This document shows positions 25,671 through 33,409 of a stretch of DNA of 64,000 bases, one piece after another (the stretch's first letter is position 1; each line of letters opens with the position of its first letter). The notes under the pieces are model-generated. The model did not search any database. It had not been told where the DNA came from and saw only the letters and a program-made list of their open reading frames with translations. Source of the DNA: DASVBE01 sp963770375 (GTDB taxonomy: Bacteria; Actinomycetota; Actinomycetes; Streptosporangiales; Streptosporangiaceae); contig CAVYPM010000009.1 of the NCBI GenBank assembly GCA_963770375.1, positions 62,001-126,000 on the forward strand. The letters are read 5' to 3'. The position numbers and the translations under genes were made by a program.

Positions 25671-26652
25671 GTGAGTCCTACCCGTACCCGCACCAGGGAG
25701 CCGGACCAGGCCTGCGCGCAGGCCGTTGACCAGGCCCGGGCGGCCGCCGCGGAGATCGCGGCAGCCGGCCAGGTCGGCGATCACCTGGGCGTTCAGGCCG
25801 ACGGCGACCGTGTGGTCACGCACCTTTTCGCGTGCACCGATCCGGCTTACGAAGGCTGGCAGTGGGCGGTCACGGTGGCCCGGGCGTCCCGGGCCAAGGC
25901 CGTGACCGTCTGTGAGGTGGCCCTGCTGCCCGGCTCGGGCGCCCTGCTCGCGCCGGCCTGGGTGCCGTGGAGCGAGCGGGTCCGCCCCGGCGACATCGGG
26001 GTCGGCGACCTGATGCCGGCCAGCCAGGACGACGAGCGGCTGATACCCGCGGTCTCGCTGACGGGCGACGACGGGCTGCTGGACTGGGACGACGCGGCGG
26101 ACTGGGCCGACGGCCTGGACCTGCTGGCCCTGATGACCTGGCCCGGCGCTCCGGTCGCCGCGCCCGGCGCGGACCCGGACGGCACCGGCGTGACCGGCGG
26201 CCCCGCCGACCACGGAGCAGGCCAGCGCGGTGCAGCCCGGCGATGGCCCGCCCGTCCCGGAACCCGCCCTTCCCGGCGACCCGCCGGAGACCGGCCGGGC
26301 CCGGGTGCTGTCCGCGGCCGGCCGGGACCTGACCGCGGACCGCTGGTACGCCGGTGAGCACGGGCCCCGCACGGCGCTGGCCCACGCCGCCCCGGCGCCC
26401 TGCCTGAACTGCGGGTTCCTGATCCGGCTCGGCGGCCCGCTGGGCCGGGCCTTCGGGGTCTGCGCGAACGAGTACGCGCCCGACGACGGCCGCGTGGTGT
26501 CCCTCGACCACGGCTGCGGTGCGCACTCCGAGGCGACCGCCCCGGCCGGCCCGTTCGCCGGCGCCGCGCTGGCCGCGGGCGACCCCGGCTACGACCTGGT
26601 GGACGCGGCCGGTGTCTCGCTGGCCGACACCGTCTTCGAGCCCCTCGACTAG
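25671..26652 (+). pseudogene. DUF3027-family protein, reading frame broken near 26205
   Basis: The first frame (GTG 25671) encodes LGVQADGDRVVTHLFAC, GWQWAVTVARASRAKAVTV and LLAPAWVPWSERVRPGDIG. The second frame, from about 26208, encodes RVLSAAGRDLTADRWYAGEHG, a CLNCGF zinc-like cysteine pair, FGVCANEYAPDDG and DHGCGAHS, ending at 26652. Together they make one continuous DUF3027 protein of about 325 residues. One extra base (or two missing) within the hydrophilic linker separates the halves. Because the family is conserved in actinobacteria and both halves look intact, a sequencing indel is more likely than decay. Confidence 0.82.
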
Positions 26653-26708
26653 GCCGGCGGAGCCCAGCACGGGAAGGCAGCGCCTCTAAGGCGGCCCGGA
26701 GCGAGCGG

Positions 26709-26959
26709 CTAGCACAGGCCCGCCGCTCCGCCGCCCGGGCCCGGGACCGCTTGAGCACCGGCACGTACCACAGCCCGAACAGGCCTTCCCCGACGCCGGC
26801 CACCGCGACCCAGATCCACCAGCGGTCCTGCCCGGGCAGCTGGCTGCGGACCGCAAGCAGCACGATCAGCGCCACCGCCCAGGCCGCCGTGAGCCCGCCC
26901 GCAATGAGCTGATCGGGCCCCTCGAGCGGAGGTGGTGCCGGATGCCGCTGGCTGGACAT
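26709..26959 (-). pseudogene. DUF2530-family two-helix membrane protein, C-terminal frame disturbed
   Basis: MSSQRHPAPPPLEGPDQLIAG is followed by two membrane helices (AAWAVALIVLLAV and WWIWVAVAGVGEGLFGLWY), the DUF2530 pattern, usually about 80 residues. The open frame here runs on for 370 codons as the antisense of DUF3027, which is implausible. Removing the effect of one missing base in the GC run near 26725-26750 would place a TAG at 26709-26711, giving 83 residues. It lies downstream of and opposite to DUF3027, the usual partner order. Function unknown. Confidence 0.65.
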
Positions 26960-27135
26960 AGGATCCAGGTTAAACCCGCGGTCCGGCGGCAGCCCGTCCA
27001 GGCCGCCGGCCGTGCCGTACCGAAACCCGGGGCCGCCCGTGGCCCAGGGCCCACCACCCGTAACCCCGCCGACGGCGTCAGGAATACCGCTCTCCCGACT
27101 CCCGTTAGCAAGAGTAATGACTCGGGCTAAAAATT

Positions 27136-27590
27136 ATGACGACAGCAGTGCAGAACAGATCGGACGCGGGCCTCGCCACGGCGCTGCGCATTTCGGTGAG
27201 CCGGCTGCGCGCCGGCTGCGGGTGGAGCGGATCGCGCAGGGCCAGGGCGATCATGCGCTGTCCGACACGCAACTGGCCGCGCTGGCCGCGCTGGAACGGC
27301 ACGAGGCGATGAGCCCCGGCGAGCTGGCGGAGCACGAGAAGGTGCAGCCGCCCTCGATGACCAGGGTGATCGCAGCGCTGGAGGCGGGCGGCCTGGTGAC
27401 CAGGATGCCCCACCCCACAGACCGCAGGCAGGTCGTGCTGACGGTGACCTCGGCCGGCCGGGACGTGGTGACCCAGGCACGCCGCCGCAAGGAAGCGTGG
27501 CTGGCGCTCCGGCTGAAGGAGCTGACCCCGCAGGAGCGGGCGACGCTGCGGGCGGCCGCGCCGATCCTGGAGAAGCTCAGCCAGTCCTGA
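27136..27590 (+). pseudogene. MarR-family regulator, frame broken at about 27211
   Basis: ATG 27136 opens MTTAVQNRSDAGLATALRIS, a normal MarR N-terminus, then at 27210/27211 one C appears to be missing. The remaining domain is read in the next frame: VERIAQGQGDHALSDTQLAAL, SPGELAEHEKVQPPSMTRVI and the wing HPTDRRQVVLTVT, ending TGA 27590. With the base restored the protein is about 151 residues. It precedes an MFS exporter by 23 bases on the same strand, so it probably regulates it. The indel sits in a CGCGCCGGC run and may be a sequencing error. Confidence 0.82.
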
Positions 27591-27613
27591 CCGGGCCGGG
27601 CCGCCAGGGCCGG

Positions 27614-28918
27614 ATGTTCTCCTCCCTGCGGACCCGCAACTACCGGCTGTTCGCGGCCGGGCAGGTGGTGTCCAACACCGGCAGCTGGATGCAGCGGGTG
27701 GCGCAGGACTGGCTGGTCCTGCAGCTGACCCACGGCAGCGGCACGGCCCTGGGCATCACCACCGGGCTGCAGTTCTTCCCGATGCTGTTCAGCATGTGGG
27801 GCGGCATGGTCGCGGACCGCTACCCCAAGCGCCGGATCCTGATGGCCACCCAGGCCGCCATGGGCGGGCTGGCGCTGATCCTCGGCGTGCTGGCGCTGAC
27901 CGGCACGGTGGCGATCTGGCACGTGTACGCGCTGGCCCTGCTGCTCGGCGTGATCACCATGGTGGACAACCCGACCCGGCAGTCGTTCGCGGTCGAGATG
28001 GTCGGCCGGGACGGCATGGCCAACGCGATCGCGCTGAACAGCGCGGTGTTCAACCTGGCCAGGATCGCCGGGCCCGCGGTGGCCGGGCTTGTCATCGCCG
28101 TTCTCGGCACGCCGGCCGCGTTCCTGGCCAACGCCGCGTCCTACGCCGCCGTGCTGGCCGGCCTGAAGCTGATGCGGCCCGGTGAGCTGCACACCGTGCC
28201 GCGGGCTCCGCGCGCCAAGGGCCAGCTGCGGGAGGCGGCCGGCTACGTCTGGTCCCGGCCGGACCTGCGGCTGCTCATGGTGCTGGTCTTCTTCGTGGCG
28301 ACGTTCGGGATGAACTTCCAGGTCACCAACGCGCTGATGGCCACGCAGGTGTTCCACACCGGGGCCGGGGCGTTCGGCCTGGCGTCCACCGCGTTCGCGG
28401 TCGGGGCGCTGGGCGGCGCGCTGCTCGCGGCCCGGCGGGGCAAGCCCAGCCTGGCCTGGCTGCTGGTGATGTCGCTGGCGTTCAGCCTGACCGAGATCGC
28501 CGGCTCGCTGATGCCGGACTTCGTGCTGTTCCTGATCCTGCTCATCCCGACCGGGCTGACCCTGCTGAGCTTCAGCACGGCGGCGAACTCGGTAACCCAG
28601 CTGAGCACCACGGCGGCCATGCGCGGCCGGGTGATGGGCCTGTACATGCTGGTCTTCCTGGGCGGCACCCCGCTCGGCGGGCCGCTGGCCGGGTGGATCG
28701 CCGAGGCCGCCGGGCCGCGGGCCGCCACGCTGGCGGGTGGCGCGATCGCCCTGGTGTCCACGATGGTGGTGACCGTGCTGCTGGCCCACGCGCACGGGGC
28801 CAGGGCCCGGTCGCTGCCGCGGCGGGCGCTGGCGCGGGCGCGGCAGCACAGTCTGAGACTGCCGCTAAGGGTGCCGATGCGGCTGGTGACCGATAGTTCT
28901 GCTACGAATAGGTCATGA
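27614..28918 (+). CDS. MFS exporter (EntS/MFS_3-like)
   Basis: 434 residues with 12 membrane segments. It starts FSSLRTRNYRLFAAGQVVSNTGSWMQ, the signature opening of the MFS_3 group that includes enterobactin exporter EntS and many small-molecule exporters. DRYPKRRIL is the motif-A loop, and VDNPTRQSFAVEMV a second family block. The ATG at 27614 is directly before this conserved start. The C-terminal 35 residues are Arg-rich and cytoplasmic. It lies just behind the MarR gene, likely one operon. Confidence 0.88.
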   Translation: MFSSLRTRNYRLFAAGQVVSNTGSWMQRVAQDWLVLQLTHGSGTALGITTGLQFFPMLFSMWGGMVADRYPKRRILMATQAAMGGLALILGVLALTGTVAIWHVYALALLLGVITMVDNPTRQSFAVEMVGRDGMANAIALNSAVFNLARIAGPAVAGLVIAVLGTPAAFLANAASYAAVLAGLKLMRPGELHTVPRAPRAKGQLREAAGYVWSRPDLRLLMVLVFFVATFGMNFQVTNALMATQVFHTGAGAFGLASTAFAVGALGGALLAARRGKPSLAWLLVMSLAFSLTEIAGSLMPDFVLFLILLIPTGLTLLSFSTAANSVTQLSTTAAMRGRVMGLYMLVFLGGTPLGGPLAGWIAEAAGPRAATLAGGAIALVSTMVVTVLLAHAHGARARSLPRRALARARQHSLRLPLRVPMRLVTDSSATNRS

Positions 28919-28987
28919 CTGCCTACCTGGCCATAGATACCGGACAGACGATGAGGCCGACCCGGCGGTTAGGGTCATGAGGCGGCC

Positions 28988-29569
28988 ATGAGGCTGTTCG
29001 TGGCCGTCACCCCGCCGGCCGACGCGCTGGACGAGCTGGAAGCTGCGGTCGCCCCGCTCCGTTCGTCCTGCCCCGATCTGCGCTGGACCGGGCGGCCGAA
29101 CTGGCATGTGACGCTGGCCTTCCTCGGCCAGGTGGATGACGCCGTGGCCGACAAGCTGGGTCCCGCGCTGGGCGAGGCAGTGGCCGCAGAGCCGGCCGGC
29201 CTGGTTTCGCTGGGCCCGGCCGGCAGCTTCCCCAAGGACCGGGCCTGGGCCAACGTGCTCTGGGTCGACGTCAAGGATCAGGATGGGTTCCTGGCCCGGC
29301 TGGCGGCGACGGTCGGCGAGGTCGCCGGGAAGGTGGGCGCCCCGCCGGACCGGCAGAAGGAATACAAGCCGCACCTGACCCTGGGCCGGTGCCGTAACGC
29401 GGCTAAGGTCGGGCCGCTGGTGGCCAAGCTCGCCGGGTTCCGTGGCCGCCCGTGGCTGGCCGGGGAGATCCAGCTGTTCCAGAGCCACCTGCGGCCGCAG
29501 TGGCCCGAGCCGCGCTACGGGGACCTGGGCCGCTGGCCGCTGGCCGCCCACCGGGTAGCGCCGGCCTAG
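28988..29569 (+). CDS. thpR: RNA 2',3'-cyclic phosphodiesterase (ThpR / 2'-5' RNA ligase family)
   Basis: 193 residues, a two-lobed 2H phosphoesterase. Both H-x-T-L motifs are present: HVTLAFLG (about residue 41) and HLTLGRC (about residue 124). These His/Thr pairs hydrolyse 2',3'-cyclic phosphates on RNA ends, or reversibly join 2'-5' linkages. RLFVAVTPPADALDEL is the standard N-terminus, which supports ATG 28988. The stop overlaps the convergent serC stop by four bases. Confidence 0.9.
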   Translation: MRLFVAVTPPADALDELEAAVAPLRSSCPDLRWTGRPNWHVTLAFLGQVDDAVADKLGPALGEAVAAEPAGLVSLGPAGSFPKDRAWANVLWVDVKDQDGFLARLAATVGEVAGKVGAPPDRQKEYKPHLTLGRCRNAAKVGPLVAKLAGFRGRPWLAGEIQLFQSHLRPQWPEPRYGDLGRWPLAAHRVAPA

Positions 29570-30696
29570 AGCCGCTCGATCACGTAGTCGAGGCAGGCGG
29601 TCAGGGCCTGCACGTCCGCCGGGTCGACGGCCGGGAACATGCCGATGCGCAGCTGGTTGCGGCCCAGGCTGCGGTACGGCTCGGTGTCCACGATCCCGTT
29701 CGCGCGCAGGACCCTGGCCAGCGCGGCCGCGTCCACGGACGCGTCGAAGTCGATCGTGCCGACCACCGCGGAGCGCTGCCCGGGGTCGGTCACGAACGGC
29801 GTCGCCACCGGCGACTTCTCCGCCCACGCGTACAGGTGCCCGGACGACTCCGCGGTGCGCGCCGTGGCCCACGCCAGCCCGCCGCGGGCCAGCATCCAGT
29901 CCAGCTGGTCGGCCATCAGGAACAGCGTCGCCACCGCCGGGGTGTTGTAGGTCTGCTGCTTGCGCGCGTTGTCGATGGCGGTGGGCAGCGAGAAGAACCC
30001 GGGGATGTACCGGCCGCTGGCGGCGATGCGCGCGGCGCGCTCCAGCGCGGCCGGGGACATCAGCGCCAGCCATAGCCCGCCGTCCGAGCCGAAGCACTTC
30101 TGCGGCGCGAAGTAGTACACGTCGAACTCGGCCGCGCTGACCGGCAGCCCGCCCGCCCCGCTGGTCGCGTCGACCAGCAGCAGCGCGCCCGGGTCAGCCC
30201 CGGGCACCCGGTGGATGGGCATGGCCACGCCGGTCGAGGTCTCGTTGTGGGTCAGCGCGTAGGCGTCCACCCCGGCCTCCGCCCGCGGTTCCGGGTGGCT
30301 GCCCGGCGGTGTGGCGAGAACCGCCGGCTCGTCCAGCCACGGCGCGGCCGCCGCGGCCTTGGCGAACTTGCCGGAGAACTCGCCGAAGACCAGGTGCTGC
30401 GACCGGCGGTCGAGCAGGCCGTGTACCGCGATGTCCCAGAACGCCGTGGTGCCGCCGTTGCCGAGCACGACCTCGTAGCCGTCCGGCAGGCCGAACAGCG
30501 CCGTGGCGCCCGCCCTGATCCGCTGGACCAGGGCGCGGACCGGGGCCTGGCGGTGCGAGGTGCCCAGCACCCCGGCGCCAGGCCCGGCCAGGGCGGCGAG
30601 CTGCTCGGGCCGGATCCGGGACGGCCCGCAGCCGAACCGGCCGTCCGCGGGCTTAAGACCGGCCGGGATCGTCAGGTCAGCGGTGGCGTCAGACAT
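29566..30696 (-). CDS. serC: Phosphoserine aminotransferase
   Basis: 376 residues, fold type I PLP enzyme of the actinobacterial SerC group. GCGPSRIRPEQL is the opening, VLGNGGTTAFWD binds cofactor phosphate, VDATSGAGGLPV carries the ring-stacking Asp, and YYFAPQKCFGSDGG has the Schiff-base Lys. It converts 3-phosphohydroxypyruvate and glutamate to phosphoserine in serine synthesis. The ATG lies inside the last codons of the citrate-synthase gene (eight-base overlap), so translation is coupled. PdxH, which makes the cofactor, is divergent from this operon. Confidence 0.94.
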   Translation of the reverse strand: MSDATADLTIPAGLKPADGRFGCGPSRIRPEQLAALAGPGAGVLGTSHRQAPVRALVQRIRAGATALFGLPDGYEVVLGNGGTTAFWDIAVHGLLDRRSQHLVFGEFSGKFAKAAAAAPWLDEPAVLATPPGSHPEPRAEAGVDAYALTHNETSTGVAMPIHRVPGADPGALLLVDATSGAGGLPVSAAEFDVYYFAPQKCFGSDGGLWLALMSPAALERAARIAASGRYIPGFFSLPTAIDNARKQQTYNTPAVATLFLMADQLDWMLARGGLAWATARTAESSGHLYAWAEKSPVATPFVTDPGQRSAVVGTIDFDASVDAAALARVLRANGIVDTEPYRSLGRNQLRIGMFPAVDPADVQALTACLDYVIERL

Positions 30697-31798
30697 CCTT
30701 GTCCAGCACGTCGGCCGCCCCGTCGATGTCGCTGACCGGCCGGGACGGCGGGCCGACGTAGCGGGCGCTGGGCCGGACCAGCCGCCCGGTGCGCTTCTGC
30801 TCCAGGATGTGCGCGGCCCAGCCGGCCGTGCGCGCGCAGGTGAACATCGAGGTGAACATGTGCGAGGGGACCTCGGCGAAGTCGAGCATGATCGCCGCCC
30901 AGAACTCCACGTTGGTGGCCAGGACGCGGTCGGGCCGGCGGGCGTGCAGCTCGTCCAGGGCGGCCTTCTCCAGCGCCTCGGCGACCTCGAACCGGGGGGC
31001 GCCGAGCTCGCGGGCGGTCCGCCGCAGCACGCGGGCGCGCGGGTCCTCGGCCCGGTAGACCCGGTGCCCGAAGCCCATCAGCCGGTCGCCGCTGTCCAGC
31101 GCCTTCTTCACGTACGCGACGGCGTCGCCGGACTTCTCGACTGCCTCGATCATGCTGAGCACGCGGGCGGGCGCGCCGCCGTGCAGCGGCCCGGACATCG
31201 CGCCGACCGCGCCGGACAGCGCCGCGGCGACGTCCGCGCCGGTGGAGGCGATCACCCGGGCGGTGAAGGTGGAGGCGTTCATGCCGTGCTCGGCGGCCGA
31301 GGACCAGTACGCGTCGATGGCCTTGACGTGCCGCGGGTCCGGCTCGCCGCGCCAGCGGATCATGAACCGCTCGGTGATCGTCTTGGCCTCGTCCACCCGG
31401 CGCTGCGGCACCATCGGCTGGCCGGTACCGCGGGCCGACTGGGCCACGAAGGACAGCGCCATCACCGACGCGCGGGCCAGGTCGTCGCGGGCCTGCTCGT
31501 CGCTGATGTCCAGCAGCTGCCGCATGCCCCAGGCCGGGGCCAGCATGGCCAGCGCGCTCTGCACGTCGACCCGGACGTCGCCGGAGTGCACCGGGATCGG
31601 GTACGGCTCGGCCGGCGGCAGGCCGGGGAAGAACGCGTTGTCCACCAGCAGGCCCCAGACGTGCCCGTAGGACACGTGCCCGACCAGTTCCTCGATATCG
31701 ACCCCGCGATAGCGCAGGGCGCCGCCCTCCTTATCGGGCTCGGCGATTTCCGTCTCGAACGCGACGACGCCCTCAAGCCCGGGAATGAAGTCGGACAT
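30689..31798 (-). CDS. citA: Citrate synthase (second, CitA-type)
   Basis: 369 residues. Catalytic residues are visible: the His in SSAAEHGMNASTF, the His in MGFGHRVYR, and the Asp in the downstream MLDFAEVPSHMFT-region context of the family. GPLHGGAPARV is another strong motif. It condenses acetyl-CoA and oxaloacetate. The ATG at 31798 has GGAGGA seven bases upstream; the open frame reaching 31951 overlaps the pdxH promoter and is not needed. Co-transcribed with serC. Confidence 0.92.
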   Translation of the reverse strand: MSDFIPGLEGVVAFETEIAEPDKEGGALRYRGVDIEELVGHVSYGHVWGLLVDNAFFPGLPPAEPYPIPVHSGDVRVDVQSALAMLAPAWGMRQLLDISDEQARDDLARASVMALSFVAQSARGTGQPMVPQRRVDEAKTITERFMIRWRGEPDPRHVKAIDAYWSSAAEHGMNASTFTARVIASTGADVAAALSGAVGAMSGPLHGGAPARVLSMIEAVEKSGDAVAYVKKALDSGDRLMGFGHRVYRAEDPRARVLRRTARELGAPRFEVAEALEKAALDELHARRPDRVLATNVEFWAAIMLDFAEVPSHMFTSMFTCARTAGWAAHILEQKRTGRLVRPSARYVGPPSRPVSDIDGAADVLDKDV

Positions 31799-31943
31799 CT
31801 GCGCTTCCTCCGTCTCCTCATCAGGGGCTGACCCGGCGGCCTGCCGTACGTTGCGGCCGCCGGGCGGTATGCCCAGCGCCCGGCCGCGGCGAGGGGGCCA
31901 GCCGGTCCATTCAACCGCGCGCGGGCGGCAATAAGCTAACCGC

Positions 31944-32585
31944 ATGGACACCGCCGCTGGGCCCGGGACCGGTCAGGACGCGGATCCGGGCTTGCACCGG
32001 GACATGCTCGACCCCGACCCGGTGGCCCAGTTCTCCCGGTGGCTGGCCGACGCCGAGGCCGCCGGGCTGCCCGAGCCCAACGCGATGGTGCTGGCCACGG
32101 TGTCCGCGGCAGGCCAGCCGCGGGGCCGGACCGTCCTGCTGAAGAGCCACGACACCGACGGCTTCGTGTTCTACACCAACCGCACCTCGCGTAAGGGCAC
32201 CGACCTGGCCGCCGTGGCCCGGGCCTGCCTGACGTTCCCCTGGTATGCGCTGCGCCGCCAGGTGATCATCGAGGGCGCGGTGCAGGAGCTGAGCACGCCG
32301 GACAGCGAGCCGTACTTCCGCAGCCGCCCGCGCGGCTCCCAGCTGGGCGCCTGGGCCAGCCGCCAGTCCACGGTGATCGGGTCCCGGGACGAGCTGGAGA
32401 AGCGGTACGCGGAGCTGGAGCAGCGGTGGGCCGGGGAACCGGTGCCGATGCCGGATTTCTGGGGCGGTTACCGTGTCGTGCCCGCCGCGATCGAGTTCTG
32501 GCAGGGCCGGGTGAACCGGCTGCACGACCGGTTCCGCTACCGCCGCGGCGGCGACGCCTGGGTCATCGAGAGGCAGGCCCCGTAA
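31944..32585 (+). CDS. pdxH: Pyridoxamine 5'-phosphate oxidase
   Basis: 213 residues, the split-barrel FMN fold of PdxH. NAMVLATVSAAGQPRGRTVLLK is the FMN-binding segment, YTNRTSRKG and WYALRRQVIIEG follow, and the C-terminus has the family ending WQGRVNRLHDRFRYRR. It oxidises PNP or PMP to pyridoxal phosphate. The ATG at 31944 follows a TAAGCT hexamer by about ten bases, so the mRNA may have a very short leader. Divergent from citA-serC. Confidence 0.94.
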   Translation: MDTAAGPGTGQDADPGLHRDMLDPDPVAQFSRWLADAEAAGLPEPNAMVLATVSAAGQPRGRTVLLKSHDTDGFVFYTNRTSRKGTDLAAVARACLTFPWYALRRQVIIEGAVQELSTPDSEPYFRSRPRGSQLGAWASRQSTVIGSRDELEKRYAELEQRWAGEPVPMPDFWGGYRVVPAAIEFWQGRVNRLHDRFRYRRGGDAWVIERQAP

Positions 32586-32689
32586 GACTGCTAAACAAGC
32601 CCGCCGACCAGGACATTTGCCTGCGGTCTCGCATCTGCGTAGGGATTACGGGCGGCGGAGCATAGCATCAGTACGGACGGGAGGCCACC

Positions 32690-33406
32690 TTGACCGCGCA
32701 CGGGCTCATCGACACCACGGAGATGTACCTCCGCACCATCTTCGAGCTGGAGGAGGAGGGCATCGTCCCGCTGCGCGCCCGCATTGCCGAGCGGCTGTCG
32801 CAGAGCGGCCCCACGGTCAGCCAGACCGTCGCGCGGATGGAGCGTGACGGGCTGGTCCGGGTCGAGGGTGACCGGCAGCTGGCGCTCACCGGCGCGGGCC
32901 GGGACCTGGCCGTCCAGGTCATGCGCAAGCACCGGCTGGCGGAGTGCCTGCTGGTCTCGGTGATCAAGCTGCCCTGGGAGCAGGTGCACGTGGAGGCCTG
33001 CCGCTGGGAGCACGTGATCTCCGACGACGTGGAGCGGCGGCTGGTCGAGCTGCTCGACTACCCGGTCCGCTGCCCGCACGGGAACGTGATCCCCGGCCTG
33101 GCCGAGCTCGGCGTGCCGGAAGACGCCCAGAAACGCGCCGTGTCAGCCAGCCAGGAAGACGCGGTGGCCATGACGAAAGTGGCATCTGCGCACGAGTTGG
33201 CCGTTATCGTCCGGCGGATTAGTGAGCAGGTCCAGAGCGACCCGGATCTGATGCTTAAACTCAAGGAAAGTGGCATACAACCGGGACGTCAGGTAACGCT
33301 CTGCGCGAGCGATGACTGTGTGCGGGTGACCGATGCGGATGAAACCGGCAGGGCGTCAGAGCTTCCTCGGGACATCGCCTCGCATGTGTTCGTTACCCGG
33401 GCGTAG
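32690..33406 (+). CDS. DtxR/IdeR-family metal-dependent repressor
   Basis: 238 residues. GLIDTTEMYLRTIFELEEEG and LSQSGPTVSQTVARMERDGL form the winged helix; HRLAECLLV and EACRWEHVISDDVE contain the metal-ligand Cys/His/Glu set of the dimerisation domain; a C-terminal SH3-like domain begins near residue 150. Iron- or manganese-loaded protein represses uptake genes. The start is a TTG at 32690, chosen because GGGAGG stands six bases upstream and the conserved domain begins at once. In Streptomyces the homologue is DmdR1. Confidence 0.92.
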   Translation: MTAHGLIDTTEMYLRTIFELEEEGIVPLRARIAERLSQSGPTVSQTVARMERDGLVRVEGDRQLALTGAGRDLAVQVMRKHRLAECLLVSVIKLPWEQVHVEACRWEHVISDDVERRLVELLDYPVRCPHGNVIPGLAELGVPEDAQKRAVSASQEDAVAMTKVASAHELAVIVRRISEQVQSDPDLMLKLKESGIQPGRQVTLCASDDCVRVTDADETGRASELPRDIASHVFVTRA

Positions 33407-33409
33407 CTC

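Noticed and set aside
28915..28980. A 21-codon frame just before thpR
   Set aside because: No ribosome site and no homology; it lies in the leader of thpR.
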